This document shows positions 1-6,685 of a stretch of 8,835 nucleotides of DNA, piece after piece. This stretch comes from an uncultured Clostridia bacterium. GTDB lineage: Bacteria; Bacillota; Clostridia; Oscillospirales; Acutalibacteraceae. Under the pieces are notes generated by a model that saw nothing but the letters and a program-made list of their open reading frames with translations, did not search any database and had not been told where the DNA came from. The stretch's first letter is position 1. Every line of letters begins with the position of its first letter. The position numbers and the translations under genes were made by a program. The stretch spans positions 1 through 8,835 of the forward strand of contig CAMJHU010000049.1 in NCBI GenBank assembly GCA_946405565.1, given 5' to 3'.

Positions 1-571
1 CATAGATGAAGGTGGTGCCGAGTCTCAGATGGAGCTTGGAAATCTCGGTACGCATCTGCGCACGGAGCTTGGCGTCGAGGTTGGAGAGCGGTTCGTCGAG
101 GAGGAAGACCTTCGGTTCACGGACGATGGCACGACCCATGGCGACACGCTGACGCTGACCGCCGGAGAGAGCCTTCGGCTTTCTGTCGAGGAGGTGGCTG
201 ATGTCGAGGATCTGAGCGGCTTCTTCCACGCGGCGATCAATTTCCGCCTTGGGATACTTTCTGAGCTTCAGACCGAATGCCATGTTCTCACGGACGGACA
301 TATGGGGATACAGAGCGTAGCTCTGGAACACCATGGCGATGTCTCTGTCTTTCGGGGGAACGTCGTTGGCAAGAGTATCGCCGATGTAAAGCTCACCTTC
401 GCTGATGTCTTCCAGACCGGCGATCATACGCAGGGTGGTGGACTTACCGCAGCCAGAGGGACCGACAAAGATGATGAATTCCTTGTCTTCAATTTCTAGG
501 TTGAAATCCTTAACGGCGACGACATTGCCGGGATACTTCTTGTAAACGTGTCTCAAAGATAAGCTTGCCAT
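1..571 (-). CDS. msmX: MsmX/UgpC-type carbohydrate ABC transporter ATPase (N-terminal 190 residues, cut by window edge)
   Basis: This is the ATP-hydrolysing subunit that powers ABC importers of sugars and oligosaccharides, acting at the inner face of the membrane. The reading frame shows Walker A GPSGCGKST (37-45), the Q-loop VFQSY (Gln83), the signature LSGGQ (135-139), Walker B VFLLDEP (155-161) and the D-loop SNLD (163-166). The H-loop and the C-terminal regulatory (TOBE) domain lie off the left edge. The start is the ATG at 569-571, with a GGAGGT ribosome site at 581-586 and a 9-nt spacer. The sequence closely resembles Bacillus MsmX (for example PKDRDIAMVFQ and YALYPHMSV). No permease or binding-protein gene is adjacent on the visible side, which fits the MsmX habit of one stand-alone ATPase serving several sugar importers. 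The substrate cannot be deduced. Family is near certain; the exact symbol is less so. Confidence 0.93.
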   Translation of the reverse strand, partial: MASLSLRHVYKKYPGNVVAVKDFNLEIEDKEFIIFVGPSGCGKSTTLRMIAGLEDISEGELYIGDTLANDVPPKDRDIAMVFQSYALYPHMSVRENMAFGLKLRKYPKAEIDRRVEEAAQILDISHLLDRKPKALSGGQRQRVAMGRAIVREPKVFLLDEPLSNLDAKLRAQMRTEISKLHLRLGTTFIY

Positions 572-655
572 TTGAAATATACCTCCAAATTAAACTTGTA
601 CTATAATATGATTTGCCGGTGAAACGCACAGACACAACCAATATTACCAAATCAG

Positions 656-684
656 ATTATACCATATTCCCTCCAAAGTTGCAA
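656..684 (-). promoter_or_regulatory. Sigma-A promoter with extended -10 for the MsmX-type ATPase
   Basis: On the minus strand a -35 TTGCAA (679-684), a 17-nt spacer and a -10 TATAAT (656-661) are present. The -10 is preceded by TGG, giving the extended form TGnTATAAT. Transcription would begin near 649, leaving a leader of about 78 nt before the ATG. Two copies of AATATTGGT (minus strand, 696-704 and 637-645) flank the promoter. Confidence 0.75.
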
Positions 685-695
685 GATGAGAAATC

Positions 696-769
696 ACCAA
701 TATTGTCACCGGGTATTTTGGCTATTTACCAAATAGATTGGCTGTATTGTCAATAACCGGGGTTCGGTT
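696..769. promoter_or_regulatory. Palindrome-rich region upstream of the MsmX promoter, possible operator cluster
   Basis: Between the rsuA end and the msmX promoter there are several inverted repeats: CTATTT-ACC-AAATAG (722-736), TATTG-T-CAATA (745-755), AACCG-GGGTT-CGGTT (755-769), and an outer near-perfect pair CCGGGTATT (709-717) with AATAACCGG (752-760). A perfect TTGACA lies on the minus strand at 748-753 but no matching -10 was found at 16-18 nt. The region lies directly upstream of the -35 box, where activator or repressor sites are expected. No regulator can be assigned. Confidence 0.4.
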
Positions 770-836
770 TTGTGATTCTTTGGAAGGATAAACAAATGCC
801 TTGAAATGGCGAAATCAAGCGGGACGCAAAAGACCT

Positions 837-1550
837 TCAGCCGTCCGACAGCGGAAGCAGACGCTCCTGATCGGTCAGTTCCCTGACCTCACCCGCGCCA
901 AGAGAAGGATCGAGTGTGAGGCTTCCCACAGCGGTACGCCGGAGTGCGGTGACGTTTCGACCCACTGCCTGTGCCATGCGCTTGATCTGATGATACTTCC
1001 CCTCACAGATGCGCATCTCATAAATGAAATGCTCCTCATTCAATATCCCGACCTGTGCAGGCAGACACAGCTCATTCCCGTCAATGGTGATACCTTCGCA
1101 CAGTCGGGCGATGTTTTCAGCCGTCAGCGCACCGTCGAGCGTTACACGGTAGGTTTTGAAAACCTTCTTTCCGGGTGACGTGACGGCATGAGCAAACGCG
1201 CCGTCATCGGTGATAACGAGAAGACCTGTGGTGTCCTTGTCGAGACGCCCCACAGGAAAAAGCCCCTTGCGGCGGAGATCATCCGGCAAAATGTCAATTA
1301 CTGTCTTCACATGGGAATCATTGGAGGCGGAAACCACTCCGTCAGGTTTGTTCATCATGATGTAAAGATACTTCTTGTAGCGAACCGACTTACCGTTCAC
1401 GGCAATGTGGTGTGCGGTGGGGTCCAGCTTATCATCCGCGGCGCGAACGATAACGCCGTCCACCGTGACACAGCCTGTCCGGATCAGTCTGCGGACCTCG
1501 CTGCGCGTGCCGACGCCCTGAGACGCCAGAATTTTATCCAGCCTTTCCAT
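837..1550 (-). CDS. rsuA: RsuA-family 16S rRNA pseudouridine synthase
   Basis: This enzyme isomerises a uridine of 16S rRNA to pseudouridine (position 516 in E. coli) during small-subunit assembly. The 237-residue product has an N-terminal S4 RNA-binding domain (about 1-50: MERLDKILAS, then TGCVTVDG), a catalytic core with GRLDKDTTG (101-109, catalytic Asp104) and the late motif EGKYHQIKRM (183-192). That last motif matches RsuA better than RluB, which usually carries an arginine-rich version. The start chosen is the ATG at 1548-1550, because GGTGAT at the right distance can pair with 16S rRNA. An in-frame GTG at 1557-1559 would add three residues but overlaps that site. The gene is monocistronic-looking, with its own promoter upstream and no strong terminator seen between it and the downstream ATPase promoter. 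The RsuA versus RluB/RluE split is inferred from motifs only. Confidence 0.93.
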   Translation of the reverse strand: MERLDKILASQGVGTRSEVRRLIRTGCVTVDGVIVRAADDKLDPTAHHIAVNGKSVRYKKYLYIMMNKPDGVVSASNDSHVKTVIDILPDDLRRKGLFPVGRLDKDTTGLLVITDDGAFAHAVTSPGKKVFKTYRVTLDGALTAENIARLCEGITIDGNELCLPAQVGILNEEHFIYEMRICEGKYHQIKRMAQAVGRNVTALRRTAVGSLTLDPSLGAGEVRELTDQERLLPLSDG

Positions 1551-1631
1551 GGAAATCACCCTGAAATGTCCGTTTTTCTCAAATGACAGCCATGGCTCGG
1601 CTGCACGCCATTCTTGACCATTTTCCTATAT

Positions 1632-1660
1632 ATTTTATCGTATATTTCTCAAAAATGCAA
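1632..1660 (-). promoter_or_regulatory. Sigma-A promoter for rsuA
   Basis: On the minus strand: -35 TTGCAT (1655-1660), 17-nt spacer, -10 TAAAAT (1632-1637). Transcription would start near 1625, giving a leader of about 75 nt that contains a small CAGCC/GGCTG hairpin (1587-1603). Confidence 0.65.
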
Positions 1661-1792
1661 GAAATCATTGCCAAAATATTACACAATCTTTACCAAACAA
1701 TTTCGGTGCTTTTTCCAAACACGCAAAAAGCAAAATAAGATAGCAGGACAAGTCCATTCATTCTGACCAACGTGCGAAAAAATACGACAAAA
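1661..1792. other. AT-rich intergenic stretch with no gene
   Basis: No plausible coding frame with a ribosome site was found between the rsuA promoter and the terminator hairpin. The only structure noted is an A/T-rich inverted repeat TGCTTTTT (1707-1714) with AAAAAGCA (1725-1732). It lacks the GC stem of an intrinsic terminator. Confidence 0.5.
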
Positions 1793-1850
1793 AATCCAAA
1801 AATAAAAAAAGCGCGAAGCGGATGTGCCGCGCGCTTTTTGTTTTTGGATT
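1793..1850 (-). terminator. Intrinsic terminator downstream of spoVT (bidirectional in form)
   Basis: A perfect GC-containing stem AAAAAGCGCG (1806-1815) pairs with CGCGCTTTTT (1830-1839). A second outer pair AATCCAAAAA (1793-1802) with TTTTTGGATT (1841-1850) extends it into a very long hairpin. For minus-strand transcripts leaving spoVT, the stem is followed by a T-rich tail. No plus-strand gene precedes it, so termination of spoVT is the likely job. Confidence 0.8.
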
Positions 1851-1881
1851 CACTATCCACTATTCACAACTTAGTGAAATT

Positions 1882-1956
1882 CACTCCCTCCGTCTCGCCT
1901 TGGGCGAGCCACCTCCCTCTTTGAGGGGGCTGTCGGCGTAGCCGACTGGGGGAGTG
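1882..1956. repeat. Cloverleaf-shaped palindromic element, probable interspersed repeat
   Basis: An outer stem CACTCCC (1882-1888) with GGGAGTG (1950-1956) encloses three hairpins with 3-nt loops: CTCGCC/GGCGAG (1894-1908), CCCTC/GAGGG (1915-1927, extendable) and GTCGGC/GCCGAC (1932-1946). The three loops and the enclosing stem make a four-way junction of 75 nt. The sequence style (CTCCCTCCGTC..., GAGGGGGCTGTC...) resembles intergenic repeats common in Ruminococcaceae genomes, as I recall them. Only one copy is in this window, so its repeated nature is inference. It sits between the spoVT stop codon and its terminator, so it would be transcribed at the 3' end of the spoVT mRNA. Confidence 0.6.
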
Positions 1957-1966
1957 CTATGGTGAT

Positions 1967-2509
1967 TTACGATTCGATCTGACTGCCCAGAAACCCGGCG
2001 GCGACTTCCGCCAGCTTGCGCTGCGTATTTTCGGGACGGCTGCCGTCGTCGCGCGTCAGCAGCGCCACCGCGCCGCTCAGATCACCGCCCGAAAGGATGG
2101 GATACACACACACCGCCAGTGCCTGGGCGCCTTCCACAGGCGGCGGCAGTTCCTGCGAATCGTCGGGTGCGGAATAGGGGGTGCGGTTGTCGATGAGGGC
2201 TTCGAGTTCGGGGGCGATGCGGCGGTCGAGGTAGTCGCGTTTGGGTACGCCCGACACGGCAACCACATGATCGCGGTCGCAGATGAGCGCGGGGAAGCCG
2301 GTGTTCCGGGCGAGAATCTCGGCGTACTGCGACGCGCAGGGCGAGAGCTCGCCGATGGGGGAGTATTTCTTGAAAATGACCTCACCGCCCGTGTCGGTGT
2401 AGATTTCGAGGGATTCCCCCTCCCGTATACGCATGGTGCGGCGGATCTCTTTGGGAATCACCACCCTGCCGAGGTCGTCGATGCGTCTGACAATGCCTGT
2501 TGCTTTCAT
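1967..2509 (-). CDS. spoVT: Stage V sporulation protein T, AbrB-family transition/spore regulator
   Basis: SpoVT is a DNA-binding regulator acting in the developing forespore, where it tunes late (sigma-G) gene expression in Bacillus. The 180-residue product matches the usual length (178 in B. subtilis). It has an AbrB/SpoVT swapped-hairpin DNA-binding domain at 1-50 (MKATGIVRRIDDLGRVVIPK, then EIRRTMRIREGE, FKKYSPIGEL). A GAF-like domain follows at about 55-180 (LICDRDHVVAVSG at 76-87, AAGFLGSQIE near the end). The start is the ATG at 2507-2509, preceded by AAGGAG (2520-2525) at 10 nt. A longer frame to 2542 would put 11 non-family residues ahead of the conserved MKATG and is rejected. The residues 110-128 segment is proline/acid-rich and looks less conserved. 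The gene is a single-gene unit between two terminators and is the best marker that the organism sporulates. Confidence 0.95.
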   Translation of the reverse strand: MKATGIVRRIDDLGRVVIPKEIRRTMRIREGESLEIYTDTGGEVIFKKYSPIGELSPCASQYAEILARNTGFPALICDRDHVVAVSGVPKRDYLDRRIAPELEALIDNRTPYSAPDDSQELPPPVEGAQALAVCVYPILSGGDLSGAVALLTRDDGSRPENTQRKLAEVAAGFLGSQIES

Positions 2510-2561
2510 ATATTTCTGTCTCCTTTTCTGACGGAAGATCATCTGTTTATTCTGATATAAA

Positions 2562-2597
2562 GAATGGGTTGACCATTCACCGTATCATTGTTTGATA
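2562..2597. promoter_or_regulatory. Two inverted repeats upstream of spoVT
   Basis: GAATGG-GTTGA-CCATTC (2562-2578) and TATCA-TTGTT-TGATA (2583-2597) lie 53-88 nt upstream of the spoVT start. They look like operator half-site pairs. I could not find a convincing sigma-A or sigma-G promoter here, so the spoVT promoter is left uncalled. Confidence 0.35.
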
Positions 2598-2642
2598 GGC
2601 GCGATGTTATTGTTTGCCGCAATGTCCATATTATGCACTGGC

Positions 2643-2701
2643 AAAAAAATCCCCGACGTTCTGCGTCTGATGTGACAGCGGGAAACGCCGGAGATTTTTT
2701 T
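2643..2701 (-). terminator. Intrinsic terminator of the five-gene unit, directional
   Basis: An 18-nt A-flanked stem (2643-2660 with 2684-2701) ends in a seven-T tract for minus-strand transcription, 29 nt after the last stop codon. In the minus-strand RNA the two imperfect positions are G-U wobbles. In the plus-strand RNA the same positions become C-A mismatches, so the hairpin is stronger for the operon's own direction. Confidence 0.85.
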
Positions 2702-2730
2702 AACTTTTTCAAAACGATTCGGGGAAAAAA

Positions 2731-3126
2731 TTACTTTTCCGAAACGCCCGGGGCGAATTCGTCCTCTTCTTCGTCGTCCTCATCCGTCTCCAGTTCAAAC
2801 TGCTGACGAAGATTTTCCAGAAAAAGGTCAAACACCGCGTTGAGCGTGTCCTCGTCGTCGGTGGAGACAAAGTCCACCGAACCGTCGTCATGGGGAATGA
2901 CCTTGAGAATCACCACTTCTTCCTGATCGGCGTCGTCGTCCTCCTCCTGCGCGGGGAAGAAAATGCCGAAATCCTCGTCCTGATAGGTGATAACGTCGAG
3001 AAATTCAAAGGGAAATTCGTTGCCGTCTTCATCGGTGAGATAGACATAGCTGTCGGGATTGGCGCCGTCGAGCTTTTCCAGTACCTCTTCGACGGGATCA
3101 TTTTCGCGGGGGTTGGATGGATTCAT
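2731..3126 (-). CDS. DUF1292 family acidic protein (last gene of the unit)
   Basis: DUF1292 proteins (YrzB-like) are small, acidic, cytosolic Firmicute proteins of unknown function. The 131-residue product carries the domain at about 27-110: YVYLTDEDGNEFPFEFLDVI, FGIFFPAQEE, EVVILKVIPHDDGS, then a helical tail LNAVFDLFLENL. It ends in an acidic run (115-123, nearly all D/E) and is very acidic overall. The ATG at 3124-3126 is chosen because AAGGAG (3137-3142) lies 10 nt upstream and the domain begins soon after. An upstream in-frame extension to 3219 would overlap the preceding gene and lacks support. It follows the other DUF1292-like gene by 34 nt and is closed by a terminator. The biochemical role is unknown. 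Confidence 0.88.
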   Translation of the reverse strand: MNPSNPRENDPVEEVLEKLDGANPDSYVYLTDEDGNEFPFEFLDVITYQDEDFGIFFPAQEEDDDADQEEVVILKVIPHDDGSVDFVSTDDEDTLNAVFDLFLENLRQQFELETDEDDEEEDEFAPGVSEK

Positions 3127-3160
3127 ACTGCATACGCTCCTTTCGGGGGGGTGGAAAAAA

Positions 3161-3505
3161 TTATTGATTCGGCTGCTCGCCGCGGATAATCTTGGTGACG
3201 ATTTCTTCGAGCGCGGCACGCTTTTCGGGATTCGTAACGGGAATGATGTCGAGTTCGCCGTCGCTGTTGAGGCGAACCTGCGGAATGATGACGGTCATTT
3301 CATTGCTGTTGGCGTCCGCTTCCTCATTTGCCAGCCGGAACGCGGCAAATGCTTCGTCGCCGTTTTTGAGCAGACCGAGGTAGACGAACCGTCCTTCATG
3401 ACCGTCGTCATCGTAGATGCGGAGATAACCGGTTTCGCCGCTGTACTGCTGGAGTTTTTCGACAATCAGGTCGTGGGTATCCTTCTGGGGGGTTTTTTGG
3501 CTCAT
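3161..3505 (-). CDS. DUF1292-like small protein, divergent paralogue of the next gene
   Basis: A 114-residue soluble protein of unknown function. Its order of elements mirrors the downstream DUF1292 protein: an acidic turn YDDDGHEGRFVYLGLL (31-46), a strand pair FAAFRLANEE (53-62), EMTVIIPQVRLNSDGELDIIPV (69-90), and a C-terminal helix KRAALEEIVTKII. I therefore infer a tandem duplication that has diverged, with fewer acidic residues here. Two in-frame ATGs exist. The one at 3503-3505 has AGGA (3514-3517) at an 8-nt spacing, while the one at 3509-3511 would leave only 2 nt, so the shorter form is preferred. It lies 45 nt after the lipoprotein stop with no terminator between, so it is co-transcribed. 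Membership of DUF1292 is likely but less clear than for its neighbour. Confidence 0.78.
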   Translation of the reverse strand: MSQKTPQKDTHDLIVEKLQQYSGETGYLRIYDDDGHEGRFVYLGLLKNGDEAFAAFRLANEEADANSNEMTVIIPQVRLNSDGELDIIPVTNPEKRAALEEIVTKIIRGEQPNQ

Positions 3506-3550
3506 AGTCATGATCCTTTCTTTGATGAAAATAGTAGTGATAAAAGCCTT

Positions 3551-4507
3551 TCAGCTTGCCTTGACGATGCTGCAAAGGGAGGAGGAAACCTCCTCAAAGG
3601 CATAAGCGGCGCCGTTGTATGCCGCGTCGCCGGTGTTGGACTGATAGGAGGACTGCTCCTGTATCATGCGGTTGTGCCGATCCATGACCACCGAACCGCT
3701 CAGCGGCGCGCACTGACGGTAGGTGTAGGTGATATCGTGGGTGGTGACGGGTGCCGGAACCGGCAGTTTGTCGCCCTTGATATTGATCAGGAGATTGTCC
3801 CCGCGGATTTTGCTGACGGTGTAGGTCACGCCGTTCTGTGTGCGCTTCCACGCACTGCCGACGGACAGTTCCTCCTCGATGGGATAGAACAGGTCGGAAG
3901 CCACTTCGAGCAGGTTTTCGTCGGTGACAATGTCGGCGGTATCAGGGTATTTCCGATGAATTTTATCCACACCGCTGATTGACAGCCGGTAATCCTTTGT
4001 CACCCTGACCGTGAAGGACTGACCGATGAGGGCATAGTAGGGAGCGTTTTCCTCGGTGCGCCCCTTTTTGTCGGCGGTATCGGTGGTATCGGTCTGGCTG
4101 TCCTCATAGCTTGTGCGGATGCGGGTAAAGGTGTAGACCGCCGTCATGTTGCCGTTCTTGCTGACGGTGAGTTTGATGCGGTAGTTGTAGGTCTGCGAGA
4201 TGGCGATGCGCGCCCGGATTTCACTGCCCGACAGCAGGAGATGCTCATAGGTGGAGGCGGATTCCATGTCATAGCTGCCCGCCTGAAAGGTCGGCGAAGG
4301 AAAGGCGGGTTTTTCTGTGTCGGACTGCGAAGACGTTTCGTCCGGCTGAGTGTCGGAAGGGCTGTCCGAAGCGGTATCGGAGGAATAGAGTCCGTCGAGC
4401 CGTCCGGGCATTTTCTTCTGACAGCCGACGGATGCCAACAGGCACGAAAGGCACATCAGCCACGCGAACGCGGCAAGTACCATCCGGCGCGGAGAAACAA
4501 TCATCAT
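3551..4507 (-). CDS. Predicted lipoprotein of unknown function
   Basis: The 318-residue product begins with a basic n-region (PRR at 6-8), a hydrophobic core (9-27) and a lipobox-like ASVGC with Cys29, indicating lipid anchoring on the outer face of the cytoplasmic membrane. A Ser/Thr/Asp/Glu-rich linker follows (about 42-66). The remaining body is beta-rich with alternating polar/hydrophobic strands (for example YRIKLTVSKNGNMTAVYTF, FTVRVTKDYRLSISG) and may be a DUF6263-type fold, a guess from pattern only. The ATG at 4505-4507 overlaps the tex stop codon as ATGA, a sign of translational coupling. An AGGAG lies 13 nt upstream inside tex, and a second ATG follows immediately at 4504. It is the third gene of the five-gene unit. 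I do not recognise a specific function. Confidence 0.85.
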   Translation of the reverse strand: MMIVSPRRMVLAAFAWLMCLSCLLASVGCQKKMPGRLDGLYSSDTASDSPSDTQPDETSSQSDTEKPAFPSPTFQAGSYDMESASTYEHLLLSGSEIRARIAISQTYNYRIKLTVSKNGNMTAVYTFTRIRTSYEDSQTDTTDTADKKGRTEENAPYYALIGQSFTVRVTKDYRLSISGVDKIHRKYPDTADIVTDENLLEVASDLFYPIEEELSVGSAWKRTQNGVTYTVSKIRGDNLLINIKGDKLPVPAPVTTHDITYTYRQCAPLSGSVVMDRHNRMIQEQSSYQSNTGDAAYNGAAYAFEEVSSSLCSIVKAS

Positions 4508-6666
4508 GCTTTTTTGGGCTCTCCTTTCATGGTCAGACCGATGCGTCCCTTGGCTTCGTCGATGGAGAGAACCCAGACCTTCACCACATCGCCCACACGC
4601 AGCACCTCGGAGGGATGTTTAATCCGGCGGTTGGCGATCTGGGAGATGTGTACCAGTCCGTCCTGATGCACGCCGATGTCCACAAACGCGCCGAAATCAA
4701 TGACATTGCGGACGGTGCCCTGCAGTTCCATACCGACTTTGAGATCCTTGATGTCCATGACGTCGGTGCGCAGCAGCGGCTGGGGCAGCTCGTCGCGGGG
4801 ATCGCGACCCGGCTTCATGAGTTCGCTCACGATATCGGTGAGGGTAGGCACGCCGATGTCCAACTGTGCCGCGGCTTTTTCAAAGCCGATTGTTTCGACC
4901 TTCTGTTTCAGACCGCTCAGACCGCCTTTTTTGATGTCGTCGGGCGTATAGCCGCAGAGGGTCAGGAGATTGGCGGCAGCCTCGTAGCTTTCGGGGTGAA
5001 CCGCCGTCGCGTCGAGAGGATTGCCGCTTTCGCTCACCCGCATGAAGCCGGCGCACTGCTCGAATGCTTTGGGACCCAGCTTGGCAACCTTAAGCAGCTC
5101 CTTACGGCTGCGGAACGCGCCGTTTGCCTCGCGGTAGGCAACGATGTTTTTAGACACCGCGGAAGAGATGCCCACCACCTTGCTGAGCAGCGCGGGGGAG
5201 GCGGTATTGAGATCGACGCCCACCGCGTTGACGCAGTCCTCCACTACGCCGTCAAGCGCTTCGGAAAGACGTTTCTGGGGCATATCGTGCTGATACTGTC
5301 CCACGCCGATGGCTTTGGGGTCGATCTTGACCAGTTCGGCGAGCGGGTCCTGCAGACGGCGGGCGATGGAAATCGCGGAACGCACGTTCACGTCGTAATC
5401 GGGGAATTCCTCGGCGGCGAGCTTGCTGGCGGAATAGACCGACGCCCCCGCCTCGCTGACTACCATATAGGCGACAGGGAGCTTTTGTTCCCGGATAAGG
5501 TCGGCGGTGAAGATTTCGGTTTCCTTGCCGGCGGTGCCGTTGCCGATGGCGATGATTTCCACGCCGTATGCCTTGATGAATTTGGAGACAATCTTCTTGG
5601 CTTCCTCGATTTTCTTGAAGGGCGGCACCGGATAGATGACGGTGGTATTGAGCAGCCGTCCCGTGGCGTCCACCACCGCGACCTTGCAGCCCATGCGGTA
5701 GCCGGGGTCAAGCCCCATCGCGACCTTGCCCTTGACGGGCGGCTGCATGAGAAGCTGGTGCAGATTCTGGGAAAAGACCTTGATGGCGTTCTCCACCGCC
5801 GCGTCGGTGAGTTCGCCGCGCAGCTCGTTCTGGATGGAGGGGAAGATGAGGCGGTCATAGGCGTCCTCGGCGGCGCTTTGCACCGCGTCGGTGCAGGGGG
5901 AATTGCCGGGCTTCAGCACCGCGCCTGTGACAATGCTTACGCCCTTGGCGCGGTCAAAATCAATCGAGACCTTGAGGAATTTTTCATGTTCGCCGCGGTT
6001 GATGGCAAGGACCTTATAACCGGCGGCTTTCTTCATGGGTTCGGTGTAATCGTAGTAATTTTCGTAGACCGACTGCGCTTCGGGGTCGGCTGCCTTGGCG
6101 ACCAGACTGCCGTTTTCAAACGCCACATGGCGCAGGTGCTTGCGGAGTTCGGCGTTGTCGGAGATATCCTCGGCGATGATGTCGAGCGCGCCCCGCAAGG
6201 CTTCCTCGGGGGTGTTGACTTCCTTTTCGGGGTTGACGAAGGGCGCCGCCATGTCGATGGGATAGTCCCTGACGTCCTGTGCGAAAATGGCAGCCGCGAG
6301 GGGTTCCAATCCCTTTTCACGGGCGACGGAGGCGCGGGTCTTGCGTTTGGGCTTGTAGGGACGGTAGATGTCCTCGATTTCGGTGAGAGTGGCGGCGTTG
6401 TCGAGCGCCGTGACCAGCTCATCGGTGAGCTTGCCGAGATTTTCGATGGAAGCGCGGACCTCGGTGCGGCGCTTGTCGAGATTCTGGAGATACTCGTAGC
6501 GCTCGGAGATCTCGCGGAGCTTCTGATCGTCCATCGAGCCGTGCTGTTCCTTGCGGTAACGGGCGATGAAGGGAATGGTGTTGCCGTCGTCGATCAGGGC
6601 GAGGATATTCTCGGCGTAGGTGAGCTGGATGTGGAATTCGTTGGCGAGTGCTTGTGCGAAGTTCAT
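4504..6666 (-). CDS. tex: Tex, RNA-binding transcription accessory protein with S1 domain
   Basis: Tex is a conserved nucleic-acid-binding protein linked to transcription and RNA handling, related to eukaryotic Spt6. The 720-residue product is full length for the family. In order it shows the helical N-terminal region with NTIPFIARYRKE (29-40) and EDIYRPYKPKRKTRA (98-112), and a YqgF/RNase H-like core from about 315 (AMGLDPGYRMGCKVAVVD, then IGNGTAGKETE at 374-384). Tandem helix-hairpin-helix elements follow at about 485-545 (LNTASPALLSKVVGIS, GAFRSRKELL, LGPKAFEQCAGF), and a C-terminal S1 RNA-binding domain at about 644-714 (GTVRNVIDFGAFVDIGVHQDGLVHIS). The ATG at 6664-6666 is preceded by AAAGGA (6681-6686) at a long 14-nt spacing that overlaps the stop of the upstream gene. 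It is the second gene of the unit. Confidence 0.97.
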   Translation of the reverse strand: MNFAQALANEFHIQLTYAENILALIDDGNTIPFIARYRKEQHGSMDDQKLREISERYEYLQNLDKRRTEVRASIENLGKLTDELVTALDNAATLTEIEDIYRPYKPKRKTRASVAREKGLEPLAAAIFAQDVRDYPIDMAAPFVNPEKEVNTPEEALRGALDIIAEDISDNAELRKHLRHVAFENGSLVAKAADPEAQSVYENYYDYTEPMKKAAGYKVLAINRGEHEKFLKVSIDFDRAKGVSIVTGAVLKPGNSPCTDAVQSAAEDAYDRLIFPSIQNELRGELTDAAVENAIKVFSQNLHQLLMQPPVKGKVAMGLDPGYRMGCKVAVVDATGRLLNTTVIYPVPPFKKIEEAKKIVSKFIKAYGVEIIAIGNGTAGKETEIFTADLIREQKLPVAYMVVSEAGASVYSASKLAAEEFPDYDVNVRSAISIARRLQDPLAELVKIDPKAIGVGQYQHDMPQKRLSEALDGVVEDCVNAVGVDLNTASPALLSKVVGISSAVSKNIVAYREANGAFRSRKELLKVAKLGPKAFEQCAGFMRVSESGNPLDATAVHPESYEAAANLLTLCGYTPDDIKKGGLSGLKQKVETIGFEKAAAQLDIGVPTLTDIVSELMKPGRDPRDELPQPLLRTDVMDIKDLKVGMELQGTVRNVIDFGAFVDIGVHQDGLVHISQIANRRIKHPSEVLRVGDVVKVWVLSIDEAKGRIGLTMKGEPKKA

Positions 6667-6685
6667 GATTGTGTGTTCTGTCCTT

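Noticed and set aside
837..1559. GTG start at 1557-1559 for rsuA
   Set aside because: The GTG is part of the likely ribosome site for the ATG at 1548-1550, and family members begin at MERLDK-like sequence.
1882..1956. tRNA gene
   Set aside because: The cloverleaf has 3-nt loops and lacks the T-loop consensus, a 7-nt anticodon loop and an acceptor end.
3059..3982. Plus-strand open frame of 307 codons antisense to the DUF1292 pair and the lipoprotein
   Set aside because: It spans three well-supported minus-strand genes with good ribosome sites; its composition looks like reverse-strand reading of coding DNA.
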